IMG/VR virus record: IMGVR_UViG_3300009514_000027
Span: 1 to 60,761 of that record
Reading direction: 5' to 3' (one strand)
Length of the DNA: 60,761 nucleotides
Source of the DNA: a virus
Below the pieces are notes generated by a model. That model had not been told where the DNA came from and did not search any database. It saw nothing but the letters and a program-made list of their open reading frames with translations. The position numbers and the translations under genes are program-made. Shown piece by piece: positions 7,972-16,999 of the stretch (its first letter is position 1; each line of letters starts with the position of its first letter).

Positions 7972-10479
7972 ATGGCAGATAGCGCACTAGTTTCAAATTT
8001 TCCTAGTCAGAAAAAATCTATGGCTGATAAGTCAGAGAAGTGGGCTAAGGAATGCATAGACTCAGCTGAGAACCTAATAATTTTTAGGAACCAGCGTATA
8101 CGGCAATCGCAGTATAACAAACAGGTTAATTACAATCTTGCAAATGATATCCTTGACACAAAGGATATGGAAGGAGTAACCAATCCGCTAGGATTACGGG
8201 GAGCTACCTTTCCTGCAAAGATGCAGAACTATCCACTGCTTAATCCTAAAATAGACCTACTTGTAGGAGAGGAAGCTAAACGGAGGTTTGATTGGAAGGT
8301 AAGGGTTATTAACGAGGATGCTGTATCTGAAAAACAGACAGCTAAGAAAGATGCCCTTATGGCTTTAATGGTAGAGCTGATAAAATCAGAATCCTATGAT
8401 GAGGCAGATGCCAAGAGAAAAATTGACGACCTTCAAAAGTACTACAATTACGACTACCTTGAACTAAGGGAAAGTATGGCTACTAAAATCCTTAAATATC
8501 TTTATAAGGATTTAGACTTAAAGATTACGTTTAACAGGGGATTCCATGACGCACTTATCGCAGGAGAGGAAATCTATTGTGCAGACGTAATTTCAGGTGA
8601 GCCTGTACTACGAAGGGTCAATCCTTTAAACTTATATACTATTCGGTCAGGAGACAGTCCTTACATAGAGGATAGTGATATAATTATAGAAGAAATTTAC
8701 AAATCTCCAGGTCAGGTTATTGACGAGTATTACGAGGAACTTAAACCTAAAGACATCTCGTCTATAGAAGAAGGCAATCTTCACTTGTCATCTGGTAGTG
8801 GTACTTTGTCCCACAAGGCACTTAATCCTACCCTGTCTATTGAAGACTTCTTACAACAGAATGCAGGAGACATGATTTCTGTAAACGAGAAAGGAGTACG
8901 GGCTATAGGTGGGGCATATGATACTGAAGGAAATATTAGGGTAATAAGGGTGGTATGGAAGTCCAGAAAGAAGATAGGAAATCTATCTTTCTTTGACGAG
9001 AACGGAGAACCGCAGAAAGATGTTGTAGATGAAAACTACATAGTAGACAAAGAACTTGGAGAGACTATAGAGTGGATGTGGGTAAATGAATGGTGGGAAG
9101 GTACTAAAATTGGAGAGGATATTTATGTAAAAATCCAACCAAGACCTATCCAGTTCAGGAGTATGATTAACCTATCATCTTGCGGACCAGGATATGTAGG
9201 AACACTTTACAACATCAATGACAGCAAAGTAAAGTCTATGATGGATAGGGGTAAGCCTTATCAATATCTATATAATGTATTTATGTATAGGACTGAACTT
9301 GCTTTTGCTAAATCCAAAGGAAAGATTGCAGAACTGGATATATCTAAAGTTCCTGACCACTGGACTATGGATAAGTGGATGTACTATGCCGAGATTATGG
9401 GATGGGCAGTAGTTGACCCATTTAATGAAGGTAAGAAAGGACAAGCACTTGGTAAGCTGTCTGGTAACTTCAATACTACAGGTAAGGTATTAGATATGGA
9501 ACTTGGTAACTATATTCAGCAGCATATTTCTATGTTGCAGTATATAGAGAACCAAATGGGACAAATTGTAGGTGTTACTAATCAGCGTCAGGGTCAAATT
9601 GAGACCAGAGAGCTTGTAGGTAATGTTGAAAGGTCTGTTACTCAATCCAGTCATATTACTGAGAAGTGGTTTTTACTTCATGACAATACTAAGGTAAGAG
9701 CTTTAGAAGTTCTTCTTGAAACTGCAAAGTATGCATGGAAGGGGCAGAATAAGAAAATACAGTTCGTTCTTGACGACCTGTCTACAGATATTCTTGACCT
9801 TGATGGAAACTTATTTAATGAGTCTGAACTTTCGTTGTTTGTAACTGACGGTACTGCTGATGCAGAATTGGTAGCAGCTATGAAGCAACTTGCTCAGGCA
9901 GGATTGCAGAATGATAAGATTAGCTTCTCTACTATAATGAGTATTTATAACTCAGACTCTATCTCTTCTATCAGAAGGAAGATTGAGGCTTCTGAGGATG
10001 ATGCAAAGCAAAGAATAGCCGATGCACAGAAAGCTCAGACTGAAACTGCTATGCAGATAAAACAGATGGAAGTAGAAGAAAAGAACAAGGATAGAGAACT
10101 TACTAAATATAAGATAGACTCTGACAATGCTACTAAGATAGAGACAGCCACTATCAGCGCTATGGGATTTGCACAGGATACCGATGTAAACGAAAACAAT
10201 ATTCCTGATGTAGCTGAGATGGCAGAAATAGCAAGAAAGGATAGAGAGCTTATGAGTAAGGAATATATAGAACAACAGAAGCTTAGTCAGAAGGATAAGG
10301 AAATCCAGTCTAAGGAAGGGGTGGAAAAACTAAAGATTAAGCAGACTGAAGTTCAAAATCGTAGTCAGGAAAAAATAGCTAACGCAGCTAACAAACTAAA
10401 AGAAAAGGAAATGGCAAATAAACTTGCTATTGAAAGGCTAAAGATAAAGAATAAGCCAAAACCAGCAAAAAGTAAATAA
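7972..10479 (+). CDS. portal protein
   Basis: 835 residues, directly downstream of the large terminase as in most tailed phages. The N-terminal half is a mixed alpha/beta domain with PLLNPKIDLLVGEEAKR and FHDALIAGEEIYCADV, a pattern typical of crAss-like portals. A long helical stem region is at about 490-560. The last 150 residues (from about 680) are a highly charged K/E/Q coiled coil that probably forms the barrel. It should form the dodecameric DNA entry ring at the capsid vertex. It has its own promoter at 7923-7953. Confidence 0.85.
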   Translation: MADSALVSNFPSQKKSMADKSEKWAKECIDSAENLIIFRNQRIRQSQYNKQVNYNLANDILDTKDMEGVTNPLGLRGATFPAKMQNYPLLNPKIDLLVGEEAKRRFDWKVRVINEDAVSEKQTAKKDALMALMVELIKSESYDEADAKRKIDDLQKYYNYDYLELRESMATKILKYLYKDLDLKITFNRGFHDALIAGEEIYCADVISGEPVLRRVNPLNLYTIRSGDSPYIEDSDIIIEEIYKSPGQVIDEYYEELKPKDISSIEEGNLHLSSGSGTLSHKALNPTLSIEDFLQQNAGDMISVNEKGVRAIGGAYDTEGNIRVIRVVWKSRKKIGNLSFFDENGEPQKDVVDENYIVDKELGETIEWMWVNEWWEGTKIGEDIYVKIQPRPIQFRSMINLSSCGPGYVGTLYNINDSKVKSMMDRGKPYQYLYNVFMYRTELAFAKSKGKIAELDISKVPDHWTMDKWMYYAEIMGWAVVDPFNEGKKGQALGKLSGNFNTTGKVLDMELGNYIQQHISMLQYIENQMGQIVGVTNQRQGQIETRELVGNVERSVTQSSHITEKWFLLHDNTKVRALEVLLETAKYAWKGQNKKIQFVLDDLSTDILDLDGNLFNESELSLFVTDGTADAELVAAMKQLAQAGLQNDKISFSTIMSIYNSDSISSIRRKIEASEDDAKQRIADAQKAQTETAMQIKQMEVEEKNKDRELTKYKIDSDNATKIETATISAMGFAQDTDVNENNIPDVAEMAEIARKDRELMSKEYIEQQKLSQKDKEIQSKEGVEKLKIKQTEVQNRSQEKIANAANKLKEKEMANKLAIERLKIKNKPKPAKSK

Positions 10480-10481
10480 AC

Positions 10482-10512
10482 TATTAGTTATTAGAAAACC
10501 TATGTTTATTTT
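10482..10512 (+). repeat. promoter-upstream direct repeat, copy 2
   Basis: The second copy of the 31-nt element at 7872-7902, again placed between the preceding stop codon and the promoter. Sequence between the repeat and the -33 box differs in the two copies, so the repeat is conserved separately from the promoter boxes. Confidence 0.75.
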
Positions 10513-10532
10513 CATGTTTTAGGTCTAAACTA

Positions 10533-10563
10533 TTGCTTTTAGTTAATTAATGTTGTATCTTTG
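10533..10563 (+). promoter_or_regulatory. Bacteroidota-type promoter before the scaffold/capsid genes
   Basis: TTG at 10533-10535, a 20-nt spacer, then TATCTTTG at 10556-10563, followed by a 29-nt leader to the ATG at 10593. It probably drives the scaffold-like, major capsid and adaptor genes, since no further promoter is seen before 16517. Confidence 0.85.
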
Positions 10564-10592
10564 TATATTAACCTAATAAAAAAATATAAATT

Positions 10593-11774
10593 ATGGATAA
10601 TGGGGGATTGTTTAATATTGATTTTAACTCAATCGGAGAAGGAGAGTTATTAGAAGTAGATGTACCGGTAAAAAAAACGCCACCTGCAGAACCAGGTGAC
10701 GAAGGTGTAGAAACTGCTACGGCAGCTGCAAAAGATAAAAATAAGGAAAAAGGAGAAGAAGACCTTATTGAGGTTGAAGCGAAAGGTGACGGCATTACGT
10801 CAGTTGCACCTGCTAAGACACCTCAAGAAAGTGGAGAAGAAATAGATGGGAAGGATGATAAATCCGCCCCAACTACGCCCTCTAATGAAGAGCACTCTCC
10901 TTTCACTCCATTTGCCAAGGCTCTTCATGAAGAGGGTATCCTTCCAAATTTGGATATTGAAAAATTTGGAGGAACTGCTGACAGTCTTTTTGATGCAGTT
11001 CGTAGTGAAATTCAGGTTGGGGTTGATACCTATAAGGAATCACTTCCTACTGTAGTAAAAGAGATTATAGATAACTATGAAGAAGGAGTTCCTCTTTCAG
11101 AACTTATTGATGCAAAATCTAAGCAGATGGAATATGCTTCCATCAAGAAAGAAGATTTTACAGAAAACGATGCTCTTCAAAAAGCAGTAGTAAGAGACCT
11201 TTTAAAGTATAAGGGTATTAAGGAAACCAAAGTTGAGAAGATTATACAGTCTTTTGAAGACGGAGGACAACTTGTAAAAGAGGCAGAAGATTCTCTTGAA
11301 GAACTTCAGGAAATACACCAGGAGTATTTGAAAGAACAAAGAACTGCAGCTGATGCACGGAATAAGGAAATATCAAAGCGCAATCAAGAAGCTTTGACAA
11401 GTATTAGAAGTCTCGTAGATACTACAACCGAGATTATACCTGACCTTAAACTAAATAAAGTAGCAAAAGACAGAATTTATAACTCTATGACACAGGTAGT
11501 ATCTGTAGACGAGAGAGGTAATCCAATGAATAAGGTTATGGAGATAAGGAAGAAAGACCCTCAAAAATTTGAGATGGTTCTTCACTATCTTGCAGACCTT
11601 GGAGTATTTGAAGGAGACTGGTCTAAGATTAAGACCAAAGCCAAGACAAGTGCGGTTAAAGACCTAGAGAAAACAATCTCAAATGGAACTGCTTTTGCTC
11701 AAGGAAATAAAGGAGTAGGAACTTCAGGAGGTTCTTCATCTTTGTTAGAGTCTCTAAAAGGCTTCAGAAGATAA
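10593..11774 (+). CDS. putative scaffolding protein
   Basis: 393 residues between portal and major capsid genes, the usual scaffold position. The first 110 residues are acidic, low-complexity and likely disordered. Residues 115-345 are predicted helical with coiled-coil character (QSFEDGGQLVKEAEDSLEELQ). The tail is Gly/Ser-rich, ending in LLESLKGFRR, a basic end that could contact the capsid protein. No protease motif was seen. The role is inferred from position and composition, not from a recognised domain. Confidence 0.6.
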   Translation: MDNGGLFNIDFNSIGEGELLEVDVPVKKTPPAEPGDEGVETATAAAKDKNKEKGEEDLIEVEAKGDGITSVAPAKTPQESGEEIDGKDDKSAPTTPSNEEHSPFTPFAKALHEEGILPNLDIEKFGGTADSLFDAVRSEIQVGVDTYKESLPTVVKEIIDNYEEGVPLSELIDAKSKQMEYASIKKEDFTENDALQKAVVRDLLKYKGIKETKVEKIIQSFEDGGQLVKEAEDSLEELQEIHQEYLKEQRTAADARNKEISKRNQEALTSIRSLVDTTTEIIPDLKLNKVAKDRIYNSMTQVVSVDERGNPMNKVMEIRKKDPQKFEMVLHYLADLGVFEGDWSKIKTKAKTSAVKDLEKTISNGTAFAQGNKGVGTSGGSSSLLESLKGFRR

Positions 11775-11811
11775 TAAAATAGAAAACTAACCCAATTAAA
11801 TATATAAACAA

Positions 11812-13290
11812 ATGTTGCTTTCACCATTACAAAAGTATGAGCCTAAAGACTGGACAAGCTTAACTACCGAAAATCATTTCGGTTCAATCTATGGCTTAGA
11901 GCCTCAATTAGTTTCTCCCCTTATAGAGAGTATCTATAAAGTGAATTTAGGAGATGACCTATTGAGCGTTATTAGCCAGTTCCCAGTAGAATACATTGAT
12001 GATGACCGTCCTTACGAATGGTTACTTCAAGGAGCTGATGAGAAGAATCTTCCTCTTATCCAAGCTGAAGACCTTGCTGGAACTGCCATTACGGTATCTG
12101 CAGGTATTAATCACACACAATTTTATTTACGTTTCGGAGAAAGGTATTTTGAAGCTACCGATGTATTGGTAGGGGAAAAACCTGACCTTTACAAATTACG
12201 TGTAGTTGCTGACCCTATCGCCAGTGGCACTGAATGGTTATATAAAGTAGAATTGGTTACAGGAGACGACAATCTTGCTGTACCAGCTGCTGACTTAGCC
12301 GTAGGAACACGTTGGTCAAAAGACTACTCTCTTGTAGAGCAGACTCTTTCTAAGCGTGGAGGAAGTATTTCACATACCTCTCCATTCCGTATGTCTAACG
12401 TACTGTCTATGATTAGGAAACAATATATGGTTCCTGGTAATATGATTAGGAAAGGACAAAACAAGCCTTTGGCATTCTCGTTTAAAGACCAGGATGGTAA
12501 AACACAATCCACATGGCTTGGTAAACTTGACTGGGATTTCCTCAGCCAATTCCGTAGAGAAAAAGCTCGTCTTTGTATGTACGGTAATTCTAACAAAGCT
12601 TCCGATGGTACTTATGGTAACAAAGGAGATTCTGGCTTTGAGATTCGTTCAGGTGCAGGTCTTCGTGACCAAATTGCTCCTTCAAACTTGTTCTACTACA
12701 ATGATTTTGACCTTGATTGGTTGACTGAAGTTGCTATCGGACTGTCTGTAGGAAAGCTTCCTGAAGACAAACGTAGGTTTGTTCTTGCTTGCGGTGAATA
12801 TGGAATGTTCCAATTTCACAAAGCAGCTGAAGATAAGTCTTCTAACTTTACTCCTAACTTTACACAAGATAGGATTTCTGTAGACAAGTCTTCAGGTAAA
12901 ATGAGGTATTCAGGTCAATTCCTTGAGTATAAAACCGTAAACGGTATTACTTTTGAGTTGATGCATATGCCACATTATGATGACCCAGTACGTAATAAAC
13001 TGATGCACCCAGAAGGTGGAACTGCAGAATCACGCAGATATACCATTATGGATTTCGGTACTGCTGGTGGAGAAAGTAATATTGCACGAGTTGAAATGAA
13101 AGGAGATAGCGAAGTATATCGCTATATTCCAGGTCTTCGTGACCCATTCAATCCTTACAATGGCTTGACTTCTCCTGCTATGACTGCTTCCAGTGTGGAC
13201 GGTTATGAAGTTCATAGGGCTTACATGGGCGGTGTTCGTGTTAAGAACCCAATGAGAATGGCAGAAGTTATCCCATCAATTCTTAGCTAA
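11812..13290 (+). CDS. major capsid protein
   Basis: 492 residues, the usual length of crAss-like major capsid proteins with the HK97 fold, and located after portal and scaffold-like genes. Typical features are an N-terminal arm, a central segment with WDFLSQFRREKARLCMYG, and a C-terminal YRYIPGLRDPFNP followed by DGYEVHRAYMGGVRVKNP, which resembles the A-domain end of these capsid proteins. High Gly, Pro and aromatic content suits a structural protein. Codon use is somewhat richer in C-ending codons than its neighbours, as expected for a highly expressed gene. Confidence 0.85.
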   Translation: MLLSPLQKYEPKDWTSLTTENHFGSIYGLEPQLVSPLIESIYKVNLGDDLLSVISQFPVEYIDDDRPYEWLLQGADEKNLPLIQAEDLAGTAITVSAGINHTQFYLRFGERYFEATDVLVGEKPDLYKLRVVADPIASGTEWLYKVELVTGDDNLAVPAADLAVGTRWSKDYSLVEQTLSKRGGSISHTSPFRMSNVLSMIRKQYMVPGNMIRKGQNKPLAFSFKDQDGKTQSTWLGKLDWDFLSQFRREKARLCMYGNSNKASDGTYGNKGDSGFEIRSGAGLRDQIAPSNLFYYNDFDLDWLTEVAIGLSVGKLPEDKRRFVLACGEYGMFQFHKAAEDKSSNFTPNFTQDRISVDKSSGKMRYSGQFLEYKTVNGITFELMHMPHYDDPVRNKLMHPEGGTAESRRYTIMDFGTAGGESNIARVEMKGDSEVYRYIPGLRDPFNPYNGLTSPAMTASSVDGYEVHRAYMGGVRVKNPMRMAEVIPSILS

Positions 13291-13321
13291 TACTAACTAA
13301 TTAAATTATAAACTGTAAATT

Positions 13322-14188
13322 ATGGAAACCTTAGAAAAGGAGATTAAAAAGGCAGATAGAGCTTCCATTCTTGTCAAAAAAACGGTCAAAGTTGTCCCTA
13401 TAATTAGGGGCAGCTCTTGGCTTCATAAAGGACATGATGGAGAGTTTCTGTACACAGGCTGTAAGCATAGTTATTGTTTACCTTTAGATATAAAGAAAGG
13501 TAGACTTGTCAATATTCTAGATAAAGAAGAGCAAGAGTTTTTTGAAGCTGAGCTTTTTTACAAACCAGGAGATTTATCTATCTATAAAAAGACAGAGAAC
13601 TTTTGGAAAAAATTTAGAGTTGATGTAGATAAGAATGGGATGTTTCTCGACCTGAGTGACCCTATTGACAATCTTCGTCACAGATTATTGTCGGTGTGTC
13701 CATCTATAGCTCCAAGTTGGAATCTTAGATTTGCGTCAGGCGAATATAAATTTGCTATTGTAGATACTGATGTAGAGGTAGAAGACAGAATTAAGGCTAA
13801 AGATAAGAAGAAAAAAGCATACAAGTTCCTAGGTTCTATTGAGAATAACTGGGATAAGATGTATGATTTCCTCAGAGTCTTTGGACGTAAACCTGCTAAA
13901 ACCGCAAGTAAGGACTTTTTGCAAGCAGAGATTGATAAGCTTATTGAGGAACCAGCGTCCCTTGAGATTCTTATCTCTTTGATAGACGACAAACACTATG
14001 ATATTAAAATCTTCATAGAGAATGCTGTCCAGGCAAAAGCTATAGTAAAAACAGGAAAGACCCAATACTCACTCCCAGGTGGAGACGTTATTGGAGGAAC
14101 TCTTGATGCTACTATAGAGTACCTTACTGACCCAAAAAATCAGGATGTATATTTACAAATTAAAGCTCAAATAGAAGCAGCTAAATAA
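13322..14188 (+). CDS. head-associated structural protein, unknown
   Basis: 288 residues between capsid and adaptor genes. The first third is beta-rich (ILVKKTVKVVPIIRG, GCKHSYCLPLDIKKG); the central and C-terminal parts are charged and helical. A protein of this size in the same slot is common in crAss-like genomes. It might be a capsid vertex or auxiliary head protein, but I see no specific domain. Its stop shares one base with the start of the next gene, indicating coupled translation. Confidence 0.65.
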   Translation: METLEKEIKKADRASILVKKTVKVVPIIRGSSWLHKGHDGEFLYTGCKHSYCLPLDIKKGRLVNILDKEEQEFFEAELFYKPGDLSIYKKTENFWKKFRVDVDKNGMFLDLSDPIDNLRHRLLSVCPSIAPSWNLRFASGEYKFAIVDTDVEVEDRIKAKDKKKKAYKFLGSIENNWDKMYDFLRVFGRKPAKTASKDFLQAEIDKLIEEPASLEILISLIDDKHYDIKIFIENAVQAKAIVKTGKTQYSLPGGDVIGGTLDATIEYLTDPKNQDVYLQIKAQIEAAK

Positions 14189-15012
14189 TGACAGCTTCAG
14201 AATTCAAATATGAATTTCTAGTTGAATATGACCGTGTAGCTAACCTTTCTTCTCCAGGTTACGAGGATGACGAAATATCATTGTTCTTGACTAAGGGACA
14301 AGAAAGGTTAGTGAAACGTCATTATAACCCTAAGTCTAATAGACTTGGAGAAGGCGTTGATAGCACTGAAAAAAGAAAGAAGAACTTAGCAGAACTTGTA
14401 ACAGATAGTGTAAACTACCTTACAGGAACTTCTAAAATCTCTGTTTCAGCCAATCAAAAAGGTATTTTACCAAACGGAGTTTTCTACGATTTACCAGGAG
14501 ACTTGATGTTTGTGTTGTCAGAGACAGCTACAGTAGACGTAAAAGACGTTAACGACAATGATTCAGTAATAGAGGTAAAACCTGTTACTTATGATGAATA
14601 CTCAGTAAATATTAAAAACCCATTTAAGAAACCTTGTAAAGAAGAGATATGGAGACTGGAGTTTTCTTCAGCCTTAAATATTGTAAATTCCAGCACAACA
14701 TTGTTTGGAATTACAATTCCTACTATTTCTACTTCTCAGGGGGCAAAAAGACATGAACTTATTACCGATGGTACTTATAACATTCTTGATTACAAGATGC
14801 GGTATGTAAGAAAACCTAATCCTATTATAGTATCAAATTTGGGAAATCTTTCAAATCCAAAGACTATAGAAGGATTCTCAGGACCCCTTGAGTGTGAACT
14901 CGACAGTTCTTACCATAGGGAAATTATATCAGAGGCGGTTGCGATTGCTCTTGAGACAGCTCAAGAAAAGAGGTATACCACTCATAGACAAGAAACACAA
15001 TTAACAGAATAA
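14188..15012 (+). CDS. head-tail adaptor / ring protein
   Basis: 274 residues. The N-terminal helical part begins TASEFKYEFLVEYDRV and contains YEDDEISLFLTKGQERLV, typical of the first adaptor in crAss-like phages. The middle is beta-rich with LPGDLMFVLSETATV, and the C-terminal part has DYKMRYVRKPNPIIV, then CELDSSYHREIISEAVAIALE. These motifs recur in adaptor proteins that bind beneath the portal (family knowledge). Its position after the capsid gene agrees. Confidence 0.75.
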   Translation: MTASEFKYEFLVEYDRVANLSSPGYEDDEISLFLTKGQERLVKRHYNPKSNRLGEGVDSTEKRKKNLAELVTDSVNYLTGTSKISVSANQKGILPNGVFYDLPGDLMFVLSETATVDVKDVNDNDSVIEVKPVTYDEYSVNIKNPFKKPCKEEIWRLEFSSALNIVNSSTTLFGITIPTISTSQGAKRHELITDGTYNILDYKMRYVRKPNPIIVSNLGNLSNPKTIEGFSGPLECELDSSYHREIISEAVAIALETAQEKRYTTHRQETQLTE

Positions 15013-15036
15013 TTTATAAACTAATATAACAATAAA

Positions 15037-16509
15037 ATGGCAGACTTATCAAGAATAATTTCTACTACAAAAAGACCTAAGACAGTAGAAGAATCACGGA
15101 GGGTTACAGCACGGGACTTCAATAAACTTATTGATGAACTCGAAAATGGCGGTAGCGACCTTACAACAGGTGATTTAGCAGTAGCAGGTGATTTAACAGT
15201 TACAGGAGCTACTACCTTAAATGGTACACTAACTCTGGGTGATGCAGCAGCAGACGCTTTAACCGTTAATGCTACAACTACTTATGCAGAACCAGTAAAT
15301 TATGCAAATGCTACAGCAATTACTGCGTTTGCTACAGGAGGGCAAACTAGTGCCACAGCTCTAACAGAAGAAATTAATGATGTTACAGTTTGTGCTACAG
15401 CAGGAGATTCAGTAAAACTTCCAGCTGCAGTGGCAGGTAAGCACGTTTATGTAAAAAATTCTGGAGCAACTGCTCTTGATATTTTCCCAGCTTCTGCTGA
15501 CAGTATTGACGCTTTAGCTATAAATTTAGCTGTAAGGATTCAACCAGGTTCTTCCATCAATTTTTATGCAAAAAATGCTGTTGTATGGGAATCAGACAAA
15601 GATGCAAGTTTAACTCTTTCTGCACCTACAACGGTACTTGGACAATTAGAACTTAAAGCTACTGATTCTGCAGGTAATACTGTTACTACTATTACAAATA
15701 GGTCTCAGGCAGCAGCAAGAACTTATAGTGTTCCCGATGCAGGAGGAGATGCTGACTTTGTAATGACAGGGGGAGCACAAAATGTTGGCGGAGTTAAAAC
15801 TTTAACTAACCAACTTATAGTAATTGACGGTGTTGTTGGAACACCTTCTATTGCTACCACCACTACTGGTCACGGTTTGTACGAAGTTTCTACTGTTCAA
15901 CTTGGATTTTCTGTAGCCGGAGCACTAGCGTCATTAGCTGATACTTCAGGATTAAAATCAGATTCTTTACGAGCTAGAGTTGAACTTGGAACCGCAGGAA
16001 CAGGTGTTACAGCGGTGTCTTATGGAGATGGTAGAAATTTTACAACAGAACTTACTTTTACTGATTATATTGTTGCAGCATTAGCTGGAGCAGCAGCCGC
16101 TAAAGTACTAGTTCCTTCAGAAGCAATTTATATTTTTCCGGCAGGAGCACACGTATTAGAAGTTTCTTTTGCTTCTTTAGCTTTAACAGCTGCGGGAACT
16201 GCAGTTACTCCTGATGTAGGATTAGGAAGTGTTGTTGGAGATGGTTCAGCAAATGCAGTATTAAGTGCATCTGCAGCTGGAGCAGAGGATATTATGACAG
16301 GATTTCCTATTGCTGATACTGACACTCATGCGGTAGTTAATAATGGTCCAGTAGGTGCAACAGCAGGAATACTTACAGATATATCTTTGAATGCAGTAGG
16401 TGGTGTTAAGAATGTTTTCTTAAATGCTGCAGCTACTTGGAATGCGGATAATACAGGTAATTTAACTGCAACTGGAACTATTACGTTAAAATGGACATTA
16501 ATGTCTTAA
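15037..16509 (+). CDS. fibre-like appendage protein (Ala/Thr-rich)
   Basis: 490 residues, rich in Ala, Thr, Gly and Val with repeating short beta segments (LTTGDLAVAGDLTVTGATTLNGTLTLG), the usual look of trimeric fibre stems. The N-terminal 30 residues (ISTTKRPKTVEESRRV) are basic and could attach it to the head or tail. The C-terminal 150 residues form a less repetitive beta-rich domain, probably a knob or receptor-binding tip. It may be a head fibre, as it follows head genes. No chaperone domain is seen. Confidence 0.65.
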   Translation: MADLSRIISTTKRPKTVEESRRVTARDFNKLIDELENGGSDLTTGDLAVAGDLTVTGATTLNGTLTLGDAAADALTVNATTTYAEPVNYANATAITAFATGGQTSATALTEEINDVTVCATAGDSVKLPAAVAGKHVYVKNSGATALDIFPASADSIDALAINLAVRIQPGSSINFYAKNAVVWESDKDASLTLSAPTTVLGQLELKATDSAGNTVTTITNRSQAAARTYSVPDAGGDADFVMTGGAQNVGGVKTLTNQLIVIDGVVGTPSIATTTTGHGLYEVSTVQLGFSVAGALASLADTSGLKSDSLRARVELGTAGTGVTAVSYGDGRNFTTELTFTDYIVAALAGAAAAKVLVPSEAIYIFPAGAHVLEVSFASLALTAAGTAVTPDVGLGSVVGDGSANAVLSASAAGAEDIMTGFPIADTDTHAVVNNGPVGATAGILTDISLNAVGGVKNVFLNAAATWNADNTGNLTATGTITLKWTLMS

Positions 16510-16516
16510 TAATTTA

Positions 16517-16548
16517 TTTGGTAATGTCAAATATTATTAGTATCTTTG
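16517..16548 (+). promoter_or_regulatory. Bacteroidota-type promoter
   Basis: TTTG at 16517-16520, a 20-nt spacer, then TATCTTTG at 16541-16548. It lies directly after the stop of the fibre-like gene and starts the unit that begins at 16588. Confidence 0.85.
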
Positions 16549-16587
16549 CATAATTAAATAATAATACTAACTAAAAAAAGGAGAACC

Positions 16588-16956
16588 ATGAAACTTGGAG
16601 ACCTGGTAAACAGTAAGGCAGCGTTGGAGTCGCTGCTGAAGAACCCACTAAACATCACTGTTGGGTGGGAATTAAAAACATTTGTAAAAGCAATCAACCC
16701 AGAACTTACGTCTTTTGAAGAAGTAAATAATGAAAAGATTAAAGAGTTTGGTGAAGAAGTTAAGGATGAAGAAGGTAAATCTACTGGAAAAATCAAAGTA
16801 AAAGAAGAGAACTTTGAAGAATTTGCTAAACAAGTGAATGAACTCTTAAATAAGGAACTGGAGATTAAAGTTCCACAGATTAAGATTGGAGATATTAAAG
16901 AAGTATCTCTTACAACAGCAGAGCTTATGATGCTCGACTGGTTAATAGTAGAATAA
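16588..16956 (+). CDS. small acidic protein, unknown
   Basis: 122 residues, very rich in Glu and Lys and predicted mostly helical, with no signal peptide or membrane segment. It has an unusual feature for this window: AAGGAG stands 4 nt before the ATG, a real Shine-Dalgarno, whereas other genes here have only A/T-rich leaders. It is the first gene after the promoter at 16517. Function not recognised; it might be a chaperone or structural accessory for the adjacent appendage proteins. Confidence 0.6.
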   Translation: MKLGDLVNSKAALESLLKNPLNITVGWELKTFVKAINPELTSFEEVNNEKIKEFGEEVKDEEGKSTGKIKVKEENFEEFAKQVNELLNKELEIKVPQIKIGDIKEVSLTTAELMMLDWLIVE

Positions 16957-16999
16957 TCAAACAATAAGAAAAATAAGTTTAACTAAATAATTAATTAAA

